Source of the DNA: Phytoactinopolyspora limicola
GTDB lineage: Bacteria; Actinomycetota; Actinomycetes; Jiangellales; Jiangellaceae
Direction of reading: 5' to 3'
DNA: 64,000 nucleotides
Assembly: GCF_011320225.1 (NCBI RefSeq)
Contig: NZ_JAAOEN010000001.1
Location: 1 to 64,000 of the forward strand
The notes beneath the pieces are model-generated. The model made no database searches, had not been told where the DNA came from, and was given only the letters and a program-made list of their open reading frames with translations. How positions within the stretch are numbered: the first letter of the stretch is position 1; each line of letters starts with the position of its first letter. Shown here piece after piece: positions 43,054 to 51,048 of this stretch. The position numbers and the translations under genes are program-made.

Positions 43054-43232
43054 CCGGCCGTGGCTGCTGCTGCCAGTGGGGCGCAGCAAGAGGCAACCGA
43101 GGTCAGGGACCCAGCAATGAGTGGCCCGAATTCGACTGCGTCGACTGCCCTCGCCACGGCGGAGCCCCGCACAACAACCGATGCAAACGACACCGACGCC
43201 AACTGGAGAGGGAAGCCGATGAACTGGACTAA
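43050..43232 (+). CDS. Small Cys-rich phage protein
   Basis: 60 residues; GTG overlaps the previous stop. CCCQWG and CVDCPRHGG are possible zinc ligands, with a basic tail (RCKRHRRQLEREADELD). It overlaps the next gene by 14 bases. Coding status is moderate. Confidence 0.5.
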   Translation: MTGRGCCCQWGAARGNRGQGPSNEWPEFDCVDCPRHGGAPHNNRCKRHRRQLEREADELD

Positions 43233-43965
43233 CGGGCCGATGCTCCCGTTCGATTCGGAGACAACCGGAGTAGACGTTGAGACCGACCGCATCGTCACCG
43301 CGAGCGTCATCAACATACCCGGCACAACCGGGAACTTCCGCGGCGTCCCGACCACGGAGTCGTACCTGATCAACCCCGGTGTCGAGATCCCCGAGGCGGC
43401 CTCCGAGGTCCACGGGATCAGCACGGAGTACGCCGCCACGCACGGCAAGCCGCCGCCCGAGGTCCTCGACCTGATCGCCGCCGACCTTGCCCTGGCGGTA
43501 CGTCGCGGCATCCCCATCGTCGGCATGAACATGCCATTCGATCTCACCATCCTCGACCGTGATTGCCGCCGCCACGGCGTCCCCACCGTGACCGAACGCC
43601 TCGACGGGGCACCACTGGCACCAGTGATCGACGTCCGTGTGCTCGACAAGTTCGTCGACCCGTACCGGAAGGGCAGCCGCAAGCTGACCGACCTCTGCGA
43701 GCACTACAACGTCCGCATCGACGGAGCCCACGACGCGTCGTTTGATGCGATCGCCGCCGCGCGAGTGGCCTGGCGCATCGCCCAGCAGTACCCCGAGGTC
43801 GGGACGATGCCGCTCTCGGAGCTGCACGCCCATCAGATCGACTGGCACGCCGATCAGGCCGCCTCGTTGGAGCGGTACTTCCGCCGCATCGGCAAGGACG
43901 ACCCCGAGGTCGATCGGGCATGGCCGATCCGCCCCGCCAACGAACAACGACAGATCGAGGTCTGA
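43219..43965 (+). CDS. DnaQ-like 3'-5' exonuclease (DEDDh)
   Basis: 248 residues, ATG 43219 with AGGGAAG upstream. LPFDSETTGVDVETDRIV contains D-E of motif I; GMNMPFDLTIL motif II; HDASFDAIAAARV the HD of motif III. Proofreading or DNA degradation exonuclease. Next to SSB and the RecB-like nuclease, forming a recombination-replication cluster. Confidence 0.85.
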   Translation: MNWTNGPMLPFDSETTGVDVETDRIVTASVINIPGTTGNFRGVPTTESYLINPGVEIPEAASEVHGISTEYAATHGKPPPEVLDLIAADLALAVRRGIPIVGMNMPFDLTILDRDCRRHGVPTVTERLDGAPLAPVIDVRVLDKFVDPYRKGSRKLTDLCEHYNVRIDGAHDASFDAIAAARVAWRIAQQYPEVGTMPLSELHAHQIDWHADQAASLERYFRRIGKDDPEVDRAWPIRPANEQRQIEV

Positions 43966-43967
43966 GC

Positions 43968-44447
43968 ATGGCCGTCGGAGACATGACCACCACCATCGTC
44001 GGCAACGTCGGCGGAGACCCGGAACTCCGGTTCACCCCGACCGGTGCGGCGGTGTGCAACGCGTCGGTGGCGGTAACACCGCGGACGTTTAATCGCCTCA
44101 CCCAGGCATGGGAGGACGGCGAAACCACCTGGGTCCGGCTCAACATCTGGCGCGAGTTGGCCGAGCATGTGGCCGAGTCCATCGAGAAGGGCATGCGGGT
44201 CATCGTCACCGGTCGGATCTCCAATCGCCGGTGGGAGAACAACGAGGGCGAGACCCGTTACTCGCTGGAGATGAACGTCGACGCGATCGGCCCCGACTTG
44301 CGGTACGCCACGGCGAAGGTCACGAAAGCCCAGCGGCGTGATCAGCCGCCGCCCCCGGCTGATCCGTGGACACCGCAGTCGGCCGCGGGGCGGGGCGCTG
44401 ATCCATGGAGTCCGCCGGCTGGCCAGCCGGACGAGCCGCCCTACTAG
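43968..44447 (+). CDS. ssb: Single-stranded DNA-binding protein
   Basis: 159 residues. OB fold: TTTIVGNVGGDPELRFTPTG, VRLNIWRELAEHVAESIEKG and MRVIVTGRISNRRWENNEG are SSB hallmarks. The C-terminal tail is short and Pro-rich and ends in DEPPY rather than the canonical DDDIPF, so partner contacts through the tip may differ. ATG 43968. Confidence 0.95.
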   Translation: MAVGDMTTTIVGNVGGDPELRFTPTGAAVCNASVAVTPRTFNRLTQAWEDGETTWVRLNIWRELAEHVAESIEKGMRVIVTGRISNRRWENNEGETRYSLEMNVDAIGPDLRYATAKVTKAQRRDQPPPPADPWTPQSAAGRGADPWSPPAGQPDEPPY

Positions 44448-44508
44448 TGCCTCCGGGTGGACCCGCGGCCGGCCTACTGAACCCCTCGAAACGCCCGGAC
44501 CAATCCAC

Positions 44509-44613
44509 GGGGATGCCCCGCGCATGACGGGGGCGGGACATCCCCGGAGACCGAAGCAAGGCCAGTGCCCCTTCGCGGGAGCCGCACCAACAGCAGGACC
44601 GCGAAAGGGGCAC
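44509..44613. terminator. Two hairpins in the 190-bp gap after ssb
   Basis: Stem 1: 44509-44520 with 44534-44545 (12-nt arms, one mismatch; GGGGATGCCCCG facing CGGGACATCCCC). Stem 2: GTGCCCCTTCGCGG (44565-44578) with 44599-44613 (one bulge). No T-tract. They may end or attenuate transcription, or act as RNA elements, before the gene at 44638. Confidence 0.5.
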
Positions 44614-44637
44614 CGACACCGAAAGGAAACCACACCG

Positions 44638-44817
44638 ATGAGTGAACGAACAGGCCCTACCCGAGACATGCTGGCGATGCTTCGCGCTCTACAGCCCGAT
44701 GTCTCGTCGGGCAAGCATGTCTACGCCGGCACCGTCCCTGAGTCCACCGTTCGGCGCCGGCGCGCCGCGAACAAGGTTGCTCGACGGTCGCGTCAGGTCA
44801 ACCGGAAGAGGCGGTGA
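44638..44817 (+). CDS. Small basic phage protein
   Basis: 59 residues. ATG with GAAAGGAAAC upstream. The C-terminal third is strongly basic (RRRRAANKVARRSRQVNRKR), suggesting nucleic-acid binding. No family recognised. Confidence 0.6.
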   Translation: MSERTGPTRDMLAMLRALQPDVSSGKHVYAGTVPESTVRRRRAANKVARRSRQVNRKRR

Positions 44818-45032
44818 CCCAGATGGCGCAGTTGAACGGTCCACGCCACTACGAAGAGGCTGAGCGCCGGATCGATGCGAGCGACTACCAGTGGCAGGAC
44901 TCCCACGATCTGCACTCCGCCCTCGGGGCGGTTCGGGAAGCGCTGGTCGCCCAGGCACACGCGACGTTGGCGTTGGTCTCGGCCACCCTCGATGCCGCCT
45001 ACGAGAAATCGGGGCGAGGTGATTGGCGGTGA
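44814..45032 (+). CDS. Small helical phage protein
   Basis: 72 residues from GTG 44814 (overlapping the previous stop); ATG 44823 is an alternative. Single long amphipathic helix region (ALVAQAHATLALVSATLDAA). No family recognised. Confidence 0.6.
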   Translation: MTQMAQLNGPRHYEEAERRIDASDYQWQDSHDLHSALGAVREALVAQAHATLALVSATLDAAYEKSGRGDWR

Positions 45033-46246
45033 AGATCGTCAAGCTGACCAGCGAAAACTATAAAAGGCTGCGCGCCGTCGAGATCACACCCGACGGCAAC
45101 GTCGTCACCATCTCCGGCCGCAACGCTCAAGGAAAATCCAGCGTGCTCGACAGCATCTGGGCAGCCCTCGGCGGGAAGCCCGGCAACAAGACCACCCGGC
45201 CCGTGCGGGACGGCGAGGACTCGGCCCGAGTGGTCGTGGAGCTCGACGACATCCGGGTCACTCGCGAGTGGGTCGCCGGGTCGAAAACCAGCACATTGCG
45301 GGTGGAGAACGCCGACGGCACCACCGCCCACAAGAGCCCACAGCAGCTCCTCGACTCCCTCGTTGGGCGCCTGTCGTTCGACCCCCTGGAGTTCGCGCAC
45401 GCCAAGGAGAAGGACCAGCTTGCCACGCTGCTGTCGGTGGTTGAGCTGCCGTTCGATCCGGCTGACCTCGACGCGCAGCGTAAGGGCGAGTACGACGAGC
45501 GCACCATCGTCGGCCGCGAGGTCCGCCAGCTCGAAGGGCAGCTCGACGGCATGCCCACCCCGGCGAAAGACCTTCCCGACGAGGAGGTCTCGGCGTCCGA
45601 GCTGATCGCCCGCATCCAGGCGGCGCGCCAGGAAGCGGCCAAGGCTGACTCGGTCCGGGCCAGGGTCAAGGAATACAGGCATCTCGTCGCGGATCTCGAA
45701 CAGCGGCTCCGTGATGCGCAGGTCGGCCTGCGTGAGGTTCAGAAGCTGGAGGCCGAGCTACCCGACCCGGTCGACGTGGAACCGCTGGAGGACCAGCTCG
45801 CCACAGTCGAGGAGACCAACGCGGCGGTACGCGCGGCGGCTGAGCGGCGAGCGGTGTCGCAGCGGCTCCAGGATGCCCGTGCGCGGTATGAGGGGCACTC
45901 GGACAACATCGCCGCGATCGACCGGGCGAAAGAGGACGGTCTCGCCGCGGCGAAGCTCCCGATCGATGGTCTCGGGTTCGACGCCGACGGGGTGACGTAC
46001 CTGGGAGTGCCGTTCAAGCAGGCCTCGGCGGCGGAGCAGCTGCGCGTCAGCCTGGCGATGGCGATGGCACTCAACCCGCAGATCAGGGTTATTCGGATCA
46101 CCGACGGGTCGCTGTTGGACTCGGACAACCTCCAGTTGATCGAGGCGATGGCGGCCGAGCGCGATTTCCAGGTGTGGGTTGAGCGGGTCGATGAGTCGGG
46201 CCGGGTCGGTGTGGTCATCGATGACGGACAGGTGGTCTCGGCATGA
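45029..46246 (+). CDS. SMC/RecF-like AAA ATPase
   Basis: 405 residues from GTG 45029. Walker A GRNAQGKSSVLD; central coiled coil (AADLEQRLRDAQVGLREVQK-type heptads); ABC signature-like ASAAEQLRVSLAMA; Walker B-like IRVIRITDGSLLD. A Rad50/SbcC/RecF-type ATPase with a short coiled coil that may pair with the phage exonucleases. Common in Streptomyces phages as an AAA_23-type protein. Confidence 0.85.
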   Translation: MKIVKLTSENYKRLRAVEITPDGNVVTISGRNAQGKSSVLDSIWAALGGKPGNKTTRPVRDGEDSARVVVELDDIRVTREWVAGSKTSTLRVENADGTTAHKSPQQLLDSLVGRLSFDPLEFAHAKEKDQLATLLSVVELPFDPADLDAQRKGEYDERTIVGREVRQLEGQLDGMPTPAKDLPDEEVSASELIARIQAARQEAAKADSVRARVKEYRHLVADLEQRLRDAQVGLREVQKLEAELPDPVDVEPLEDQLATVEETNAAVRAAAERRAVSQRLQDARARYEGHSDNIAAIDRAKEDGLAAAKLPIDGLGFDADGVTYLGVPFKQASAAEQLRVSLAMAMALNPQIRVIRITDGSLLDSDNLQLIEAMAAERDFQVWVERVDESGRVGVVIDDGQVVSA

Positions 46247-46578
46247 CGGACACCATCCTGATCTACGGCGCGTCCGACGACCTTGTCGAGGTTCAGGGCT
46301 GCCGTGGCGCCGAGGAGTTCAGCCACTACGACCAGGGTCCGTGGCGGGCTGATCTGATCGCCCCGAACGGGGAGCAGATGCGGGTTCACGTGCTGTTCGA
46401 CGGCTGCTGGCACGTCGCGGTCGGCCAGGTCGACGAAGACGTTCCGTTGCCGCAGTGGCCGCTGCGGTTCGAGCAAGGCCAGCGCGGCGACGGGTCGCCT
46501 GGGTACAGCGTCGTGTTGTGTGTGGACGCTCCGGACGGTACGCGCTTGACGAACGTGTCCGGGGGTGGTTCGTCGTGA
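46243..46578 (+). CDS. Hypothetical phage protein
   Basis: 111 residues; ATG overlaps the previous stop. Beta-rich with Gly-rich loops; no family recognised. It precedes the BldC-like gene with a GTGA overlap. Confidence 0.65.
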   Translation: MTDTILIYGASDDLVEVQGCRGAEEFSHYDQGPWRADLIAPNGEQMRVHVLFDGCWHVAVGQVDEDVPLPQWPLRFEQGQRGDGSPGYSVVLCVDAPDGTRLTNVSGGGSS

Positions 46579-46769
46579 CCCGCGAGGAGTACGAAGAGCT
46601 GCTCACCACCGGCGAAGTCGCGCGCCTTTTTCGGGTGGACGTGAGGACGGTGACCAAGTGGGCGAAGACGGGCAAGCTGACGTCGATCCGGACGCCGGGC
46701 GGGCATCGTCGGTTCCGTAAAGCCGAGGTCATGCGGCTGCGCAACGGCGAGGGCGGTGAGTCCCAGTGA
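46575..46769 (+). CDS. BldC/MerR-like DNA-binding protein
   Basis: 64 residues: LLTTGEVARLFRVDVRTVTK, WAKTGKLTSIRTPGGHRRFR is the BldC-type winged HTH with the GGHRRF wing. Phage regulator or excisionase-like protein. GTG start overlaps the previous stop. Confidence 0.9.
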   Translation: MTREEYEELLTTGEVARLFRVDVRTVTKWAKTGKLTSIRTPGGHRRFRKAEVMRLRNGEGGESQ

Positions 46770-46963
46770 CTGCCCCCGAGGGTTTCTACTCGCCGCGTCA
46801 CGCCGGTCGCCGGATGGTCGACGTTGATCCCGGCCGGCACCGCCGCCGCCACCGCAACCACCAGTGCACAACGTGTGCGGCGTGCGTCGATGCGGAGTTC
46901 TACACGATGTTCGCGCGTCACGTTCGCACCGTTCCGGCCCTCACGAGGGGAGGTGCCCGCTGA
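46766..46963 (+). CDS. Small Cys/His-rich phage protein
   Basis: 65 residues with HRRRHRNHQCTTCAACVDAE, a CxxCxxC cluster. GTG overlaps the BldC-like gene stop. Possibly zinc-binding. Confidence 0.55.
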   Translation: MTAPEGFYSPRHAGRRMVDVDPGRHRRRHRNHQCTTCAACVDAEFYTMFARHVRTVPALTRGGAR

Positions 46964-47589
46964 TGGATATGCGTTTTCGCCCCATCACCTGGACCGGGCC
47001 CAAGACACCGATCGAGGATCGTCGCTCCCGCCACACCTTTAAGGCCACGTGGGGCGACACCCTGAACCTGCTCAACCGGGAGCTGTACTACCTCGACGCC
47101 GAGCGGGCCGTCATCGAGGCCGACTTCACCAAGCGTGACATCCGTCTCGACGGTATGCCACGTTCCCATGCTCGCCAGCCGGTGTTTCCTGGCGTGCGGC
47201 TGTCGTTCGAGTCGCGTCACGGGCCCCTCAGCTACGCGACGGATTCTTGCGAGTACTGGCAGCACAACATCCGCAGCATTGCGCTTGGCCTGGAGGCGTT
47301 GCGCGCGGTCGACCGGTACGGGATCACACGCTCGGCCGAGCAGTACCGCGGTTGGCTCGCGATCGAGGCTGCCCCTGGGGGTGTGGCCTCGGTCCAGGAC
47401 GCATTCCGAGTGCTTAGCGAGCTGGCTGGCTGGGAAACCCCGCCGGACTTGGCTGATCCGTCGGTGGTGCGGGTGGTCTACCGAATCGCTGTTCAACGAC
47501 ACCACCCCGACCGGGGCGGCGACGCCGCCAGTTTCCACCGTGTTCAGGCGGCGGCCGAGTTCCTGCGGGAAGCGGGGTGGCAGCTGTGA
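46963..47589 (+). CDS. J-domain protein
   Basis: 208 residues from ATG 46963. The C-terminal 60 residues contain YRIAVQRHHPDRGGDAASFH, with the HPD tripeptide required for Hsp70 stimulation. The N-terminal 140 residues are phage-specific. It may recruit host DnaK, whose operon is at 10-12.6 kb of this window, for replication-complex remodelling, as lambda P/DnaJ does. Next to the BldC-like regulator. Confidence 0.85.
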   Translation: MDMRFRPITWTGPKTPIEDRRSRHTFKATWGDTLNLLNRELYYLDAERAVIEADFTKRDIRLDGMPRSHARQPVFPGVRLSFESRHGPLSYATDSCEYWQHNIRSIALGLEALRAVDRYGITRSAEQYRGWLAIEAAPGGVASVQDAFRVLSELAGWETPPDLADPSVVRVVYRIAVQRHHPDRGGDAASFHRVQAAAEFLREAGWQL

Positions 47590-47867
47590 CGCATCTGATC
47601 GCGATCTGGCTTGTCCTCGTCGTTGCGGCGGGGGTGCTGCTGATCAGCGGCGGGTGGCGTAACCGGCCGTTGCTTCGTCAGTTGGATCTCGCCGATACCG
47701 ACCCGTTGACCGAGCGGCCGTTCGAGGAGCAGCCCCGTCGGGAGCTGGATCGGCCGTGGCGATTCGGCTACTTGGGCGGCTGGGTGCCGGTTCCGCCGTG
47801 GAAACGCGGCGAGCAGGACCGGTTGCGCCGCGCCTACGACTCTGCGAATGGAAGGAACCCCTTATGA
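47586..47867 (+). CDS. Small membrane protein
   Basis: 93 residues from GTG 47586 overlapping the previous stop. N-terminal helix (LIAIWLVLVVAAGVLLISGG), then a soluble Arg/Pro-rich part with RPWRFGYLGGWVPVPPW. Membrane-anchored phage protein of unknown role. Confidence 0.6.
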   Translation: MTHLIAIWLVLVVAAGVLLISGGWRNRPLLRQLDLADTDPLTERPFEEQPRRELDRPWRFGYLGGWVPVPPWKRGEQDRLRRAYDSANGRNPL

Positions 47868-48223
47868 GCGGCGAAAATATAGGCGACATCGCTCGTCTGA
47901 TCGACGGAGCAACGGTGTCGGTCGATGTGTCGACCGACGATGCGACGGCTGGTGATCGGGTCTTCGGCCGTGTCTACTCGGCGCAACGCGAGGACGACGG
48001 GTCTCTGACGATTCTGGCTGAGGTCATCGAGGACAACCGTGAGCCGGGCGTGTCGGCCGAGCTTCGGGCCAGGGTTCTCGCGGATGCGCGTGCCGCGTTG
48101 GCGGCCGAGTTGTCCACCTTCGGTCGGAAGTGTGGCGGGACAAAGGCGTGGTGGGTGTATGACGTGTTCCTGCCGCGTTTGATCGGGGACGCGCGTCGTG
48201 GCGGTGTGTCCGATGGCGAGTGA
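47864..48223 (+). CDS. Hypothetical phage protein
   Basis: 119 residues; ATG overlaps the previous stop. Acidic N-terminus and a central Asp/Ala region (ELRARVLADARAALAAELST). No family recognised. Confidence 0.6.
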   Translation: MSGENIGDIARLIDGATVSVDVSTDDATAGDRVFGRVYSAQREDDGSLTILAEVIEDNREPGVSAELRARVLADARAALAAELSTFGRKCGGTKAWWVYDVFLPRLIGDARRGGVSDGE

Positions 48224-48548
48224 GGAAACCATCCGCGAGGCAGCACGGGTGTTGGCCGATTCGGAGGCCGCCGAACGCGGGGCACTCCCCTATTCCGACA
48301 TTTCGTGGGCTGGCGCGTGTCACAGGTGGCTGCCGAGGGCGCGTGCGCTTGACGCTGCTGGCCTGCTGCCCCAAGAGATGACCGAGGAGTGGGCCACGAA
48401 GGGTCGCTACACCCTCGTGCCGCAGCCCGACGAGGAGACGGCTCGCTACCTGGCCGCTGAGATCAACGCGGATCCGCACCCGGACGTGACCGGTGTCGTG
48501 GTCGTCCGCCGCTTGGTGACCGAGTGGGAAGAGGTACCCGATGCGTAG
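48213..48548 (+). CDS. Hypothetical phage protein
   Basis: About 111 residues from ATG 48213 (in-frame starts 48198 or 48207 also possible). DISWAGACHRWLPRARALDA is helical. The C-terminal TGVVVVRRLVTEWEEVPDA precedes a GAGGTACCCGATG start of the next gene. No family recognised. Confidence 0.55.
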   Translation: MASEETIREAARVLADSEAAERGALPYSDISWAGACHRWLPRARALDAAGLLPQEMTEEWATKGRYTLVPQPDEETARYLAAEINADPHPDVTGVVVVRRLVTEWEEVPDA

Positions 48549-48687
48549 GTGTCAGATTGATCCCCACTGCGATCGGCCTGCCGAGTTCTCGGTGGACTTC
48601 TGGCCGTCGAGTTCCACGGCTAGCGATGTTCCCTGCTGTCGGCGGTGTGCCGAGAAGAACGGGATTGAGGTACCCGATGGCGAGTGA
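48541..48687 (+). CDS. 48-residue zinc-finger protein
   Basis: ATG 48541, GAGGTACCC 6 nt upstream. RRCQIDPHCDRPAEF and CCRRCAEKNG give four or more Cys in a CxxxxC/CxxC layout, zinc-binding. It overlaps both neighbours. Confidence 0.6.
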   Translation: MRRCQIDPHCDRPAEFSVDFWPSSSTASDVPCCRRCAEKNGIEVPDGE

Positions 48688-48931
48688 GGAGAAACGCCGC
48701 TGGTTCGTCCCACCTCTGGGGTGGCCGTTCGCTCCCCGCGTCGTGGTGTACCGACCTGCCGATCGGCAGCGTCGGCTCGTGGTGCTGAACCGCTACCCCA
48801 GGCAAGTGATCGGAATCGGCGTGCGGCTGCCAAGCATCAACGACCACATCGGGTTCGGTCCCAACGTGCGCATCCCCATTCATCTGTCGTTGTCGATCGT
48901 GTGGTCGAAGCCCGCGAGGTGGTGGAGATGA
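48677..48931 (+). CDS. Hypothetical phage protein
   Basis: 84 residues; ATG 48677 preceded by GAGGTACCC, the same cassette as the previous start. Basic, with repeated hydrophobic strands (VVVYRPADRQRRLVVLNRY). No family recognised. Confidence 0.55.
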   Translation: MASEEKRRWFVPPLGWPFAPRVVVYRPADRQRRLVVLNRYPRQVIGIGVRLPSINDHIGFGPNVRIPIHLSLSIVWSKPARWWR

Positions 48932-49449
48932 GCGACCGGCCAAACTGGCGTCTCCTCGATGACGGCTCGGCGCTCATCCCCGGCCGCTACGGACACCCCG
49001 GCGTTCGGCTGGAGTCGTCGCAGATCAACGAGATCAAGATCTCCGTCGTCGACATGACCCGCACGGCGGCGATCGTGTGGGTCAACCAAGACGACCTCTA
49101 CGAAGCCGTCGTCGCTGTCCACCCAGATGAGCCCGACAAGGCCGAGCTGTGGGATGAGGGATTCGAGGCCGGCGCTACGTGGCGGCCCAGTGGCCCATCG
49201 GGCGTCCCGAATGACCCGCCGGCTAACCCGTACCGCCGGGCGGTGGAGCCGTCGTCTGCAACTCCAACTGATCTGCAAGTCGCTCCAGGTCTTGGAGATG
49301 AGCCTGTCGGCATGACCGACGATCACCTGGCGCACATCAAGTGGCGGATCGTCGCGCTTGAGCTCCTGAAAGAGGTCAACGGATTACGTGACGAGGTTGA
49401 GGCGCAGCGGAGGTCGTTACGCCGCGCCCTCAACGGGGGTGGTCAGTGA
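48928..49449 (+). CDS. Hypothetical phage protein with coiled-coil C-terminus
   Basis: 173 residues; ATG 48928, GGTGG upstream. The N-terminal 100 residues are beta-rich (LLDDGSALIPGRYG). The C-terminus is helical and charged (ALELLKEVNGLRDEVEAQRR). No family recognised. Confidence 0.6.
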   Translation: MSDRPNWRLLDDGSALIPGRYGHPGVRLESSQINEIKISVVDMTRTAAIVWVNQDDLYEAVVAVHPDEPDKAELWDEGFEAGATWRPSGPSGVPNDPPANPYRRAVEPSSATPTDLQVAPGLGDEPVGMTDDHLAHIKWRIVALELLKEVNGLRDEVEAQRRSLRRALNGGGQ

Positions 49450-49841
49450 TGGCCTCCGTGTCGATCTTCGACATCACCGAGGACATGCTCCCGCCGCCAC
49501 CAACGCCTGCCCCTCGCACACCAGGGACCAACGGCGGCTTCGGCTACGGCCGGCCGAGGTTCACGCAGGAAGACATCCGCGCCATCCTCGCCGCATACAA
49601 CGCCGGCCAGACCCTGGTGAGCATCGCCCGCCGGTACGGCTGCTCGACAGGAGCGATCCGCTACCAGCTCAAACGACACGGCGCGGAAGGCCACAGGGCC
49701 ATCGACCAACACGGCCGAGCCACAGGTGCCGACGACCTGGTGCGCCGCTGCTCCCGCTGCGGGATCGTCACGACCGAACCAGAGATGTGCAGGGACTGCG
49801 TGGACGTCCTCGCCCTCGACGGGGGTGACACCGATGCCTGA
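49449..49841 (+). CDS. HTH plus zinc-ribbon phage protein
   Basis: 130 residues. HTH-like segment FTQEDIRAILAAYNAGQTLV then SIARRYGCSTGAIRYQLKRH, and a C-terminal zinc ribbon (CSRCGIVTTEPEMCRDCVD). DNA-binding early protein, perhaps a late regulator. Start ATG 49449, with GTG 49446 possible. Confidence 0.75.
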   Translation: MASVSIFDITEDMLPPPPTPAPRTPGTNGGFGYGRPRFTQEDIRAILAAYNAGQTLVSIARRYGCSTGAIRYQLKRHGAEGHRAIDQHGRATGADDLVRRCSRCGIVTTEPEMCRDCVDVLALDGGDTDA

Positions 49842-50184
49842 CCAGACGTGCGCCTCCTGCCGCCGCACCATGACACCCCGCCACCGCCACCAGGCCAACA
49901 CCGGGATCATGCCGCACTACGCACGCGGACTCTGCGGCACCTGCTACCACCGCGAAAAACGCGCCGGACGCCTCGACCAGTGGCCAACCCGCAGCGTCCT
50001 ATTCGAGGTTTACGTCGCCGACCTCGAATGGCTCGTCCAGACCGGCGAGTCACCCGAGCAATGGCCGACCCGGCTCGGCACGACCGCGGCCGCGCTAGCG
50101 AAAGCGCTCTACCGGCACGGCCGGCCCGACCTCGCCCGCAAGGTAGACCGGATCGCCAAACGCGAACGCGGAGCACGCCGATGA
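49834..50184 (+). CDS. Zinc-ribbon plus HTH phage protein
   Basis: 116 residues. CASCRRTMTPRH and RGLCGTCYHREKRAG are zinc ligands; GTTAAALAKALYRHGRPDLA is an HTH-like helix pair. Order is reversed relative to the previous gene. DNA-binding accessory protein. Confidence 0.65.
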   Translation: MPDQTCASCRRTMTPRHRHQANTGIMPHYARGLCGTCYHREKRAGRLDQWPTRSVLFEVYVADLEWLVQTGESPEQWPTRLGTTAAALAKALYRHGRPDLARKVDRIAKRERGARR

Positions 50185-50339
50185 GCAACGACCCCTCCGA
50201 CCACCAGCCCAACCCCGACGGCGTCGACCAGCTCCTCGGCCTCGACGAATACCGCACCAAAGCCACCGAACAACAACGCCGTCACCAGGCACGCATACGC
50301 CAACACTCCAGCGACCGCGGAGGCGACCCCAGGCCATGA
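50181..50339 (+). CDS. Small hydrophilic phage protein
   Basis: 52 residues; ATG overlaps the previous stop. Charged, with a Gln/Arg-rich helix (ATEQQRRHQARIRQHSSDRG). Unknown. Confidence 0.5.
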   Translation: MSNDPSDHQPNPDGVDQLLGLDEYRTKATEQQRRHQARIRQHSSDRGGDPRP

Positions 50340-50467
50340 CCACCACCGAAGCCATCAGCCTCGCCGGACTTGCAGCGCTCGGCCTACTCCTCGCCGCGGC
50401 CCGCCGATGGCCACCCCGCCACACCGACGCCCCCGACCACGAGCCACCCGAGGAGGACACACCATGA
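50336..50467 (+). CDS. 43-residue membrane protein
   Basis: ATG 50336 to TGA 50465-50467. One helix (AISLAGLAALGLLLAAARRW) and an acidic tail (PDHEPPEEDTP). ATGA overlap with both the previous and the next gene. Confidence 0.5.
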   Translation: MTTTEAISLAGLAALGLLLAAARRWPPRHTDAPDHEPPEEDTP

Positions 50468-51048
50468 TCGCCGTGGGACTCGACCTATCCCTCGTATCCA
50501 CCGGCGTCGGCTTCGTCTACAACAGCCAGGCCGAAACCACCCGCTTCCGCACCAAGTCACCCACCACGCCACGCCATCCGCGCACCGGGAAACCAACCCC
50601 GCCAACCCTCACTCAACGGCATCGACGGCTCGACGACCTCGTCGCCCAGCTAACTCTCACCGTCTCCAACGTCGGTGCAGACCTTGTCGTAGTCGAAGGA
50701 CCTTCCTTCGGCCAAGGACGCCAGGCCGGCGAACACGACCGAACTGGTCTGTGGTGGCTCGTCATATCCCAACTCCTCCACTGGGATCACCCAGTGGCAG
50801 AGGTCCCGCCCGCCACTGTGAAGAAGTACGCCACTGGGAAAGGCAACACCAGCAAAGACGAGGTTCTCGCCGCCGTGATCCGCCGGTACCCGAACGTCGA
50901 AGTCAGAGGGAACGACGAGGCAGACGCGCTCGTGCTCGCCGCCATGGGAGCCCGCCGTCTTGGTGAGCCGATCGACGAGCTGCCGAAGGTGAACCTCACG
51001 GCCATGGACGCCGTCGTCTGGCCCGAGCCCGCGGCGGTGCCGGCATGA
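50464..51048 (+). CDS. RuvC-like Holliday-junction resolvase
   Basis: 194 residues. MIAVGLDLSLVSTGVGF gives the first catalytic Asp, LVVVEGPSFGQGRQAGEHDR the Glu, and GNDEADALVLAAMGAR the Asp-rich third motif, all of the RNase H fold. Resolves branched DNA during phage replication or packaging. Confidence 0.88.
   Translation: MIAVGLDLSLVSTGVGFVYNSQAETTRFRTKSPTTPRHPRTGKPTPPTLTQRHRRLDDLVAQLTLTVSNVGADLVVVEGPSFGQGRQAGEHDRTGLWWLVISQLLHWDHPVAEVPPATVKKYATGKGNTSKDEVLAAVIRRYPNVEVRGNDEADALVLAAMGARRLGEPIDELPKVNLTAMDAVVWPEPAAVPA

Noticed and set aside
44509-44613. Hairpins as a CRISPR repeat pair
   Set aside because: The two stems differ in sequence and there is no third copy.
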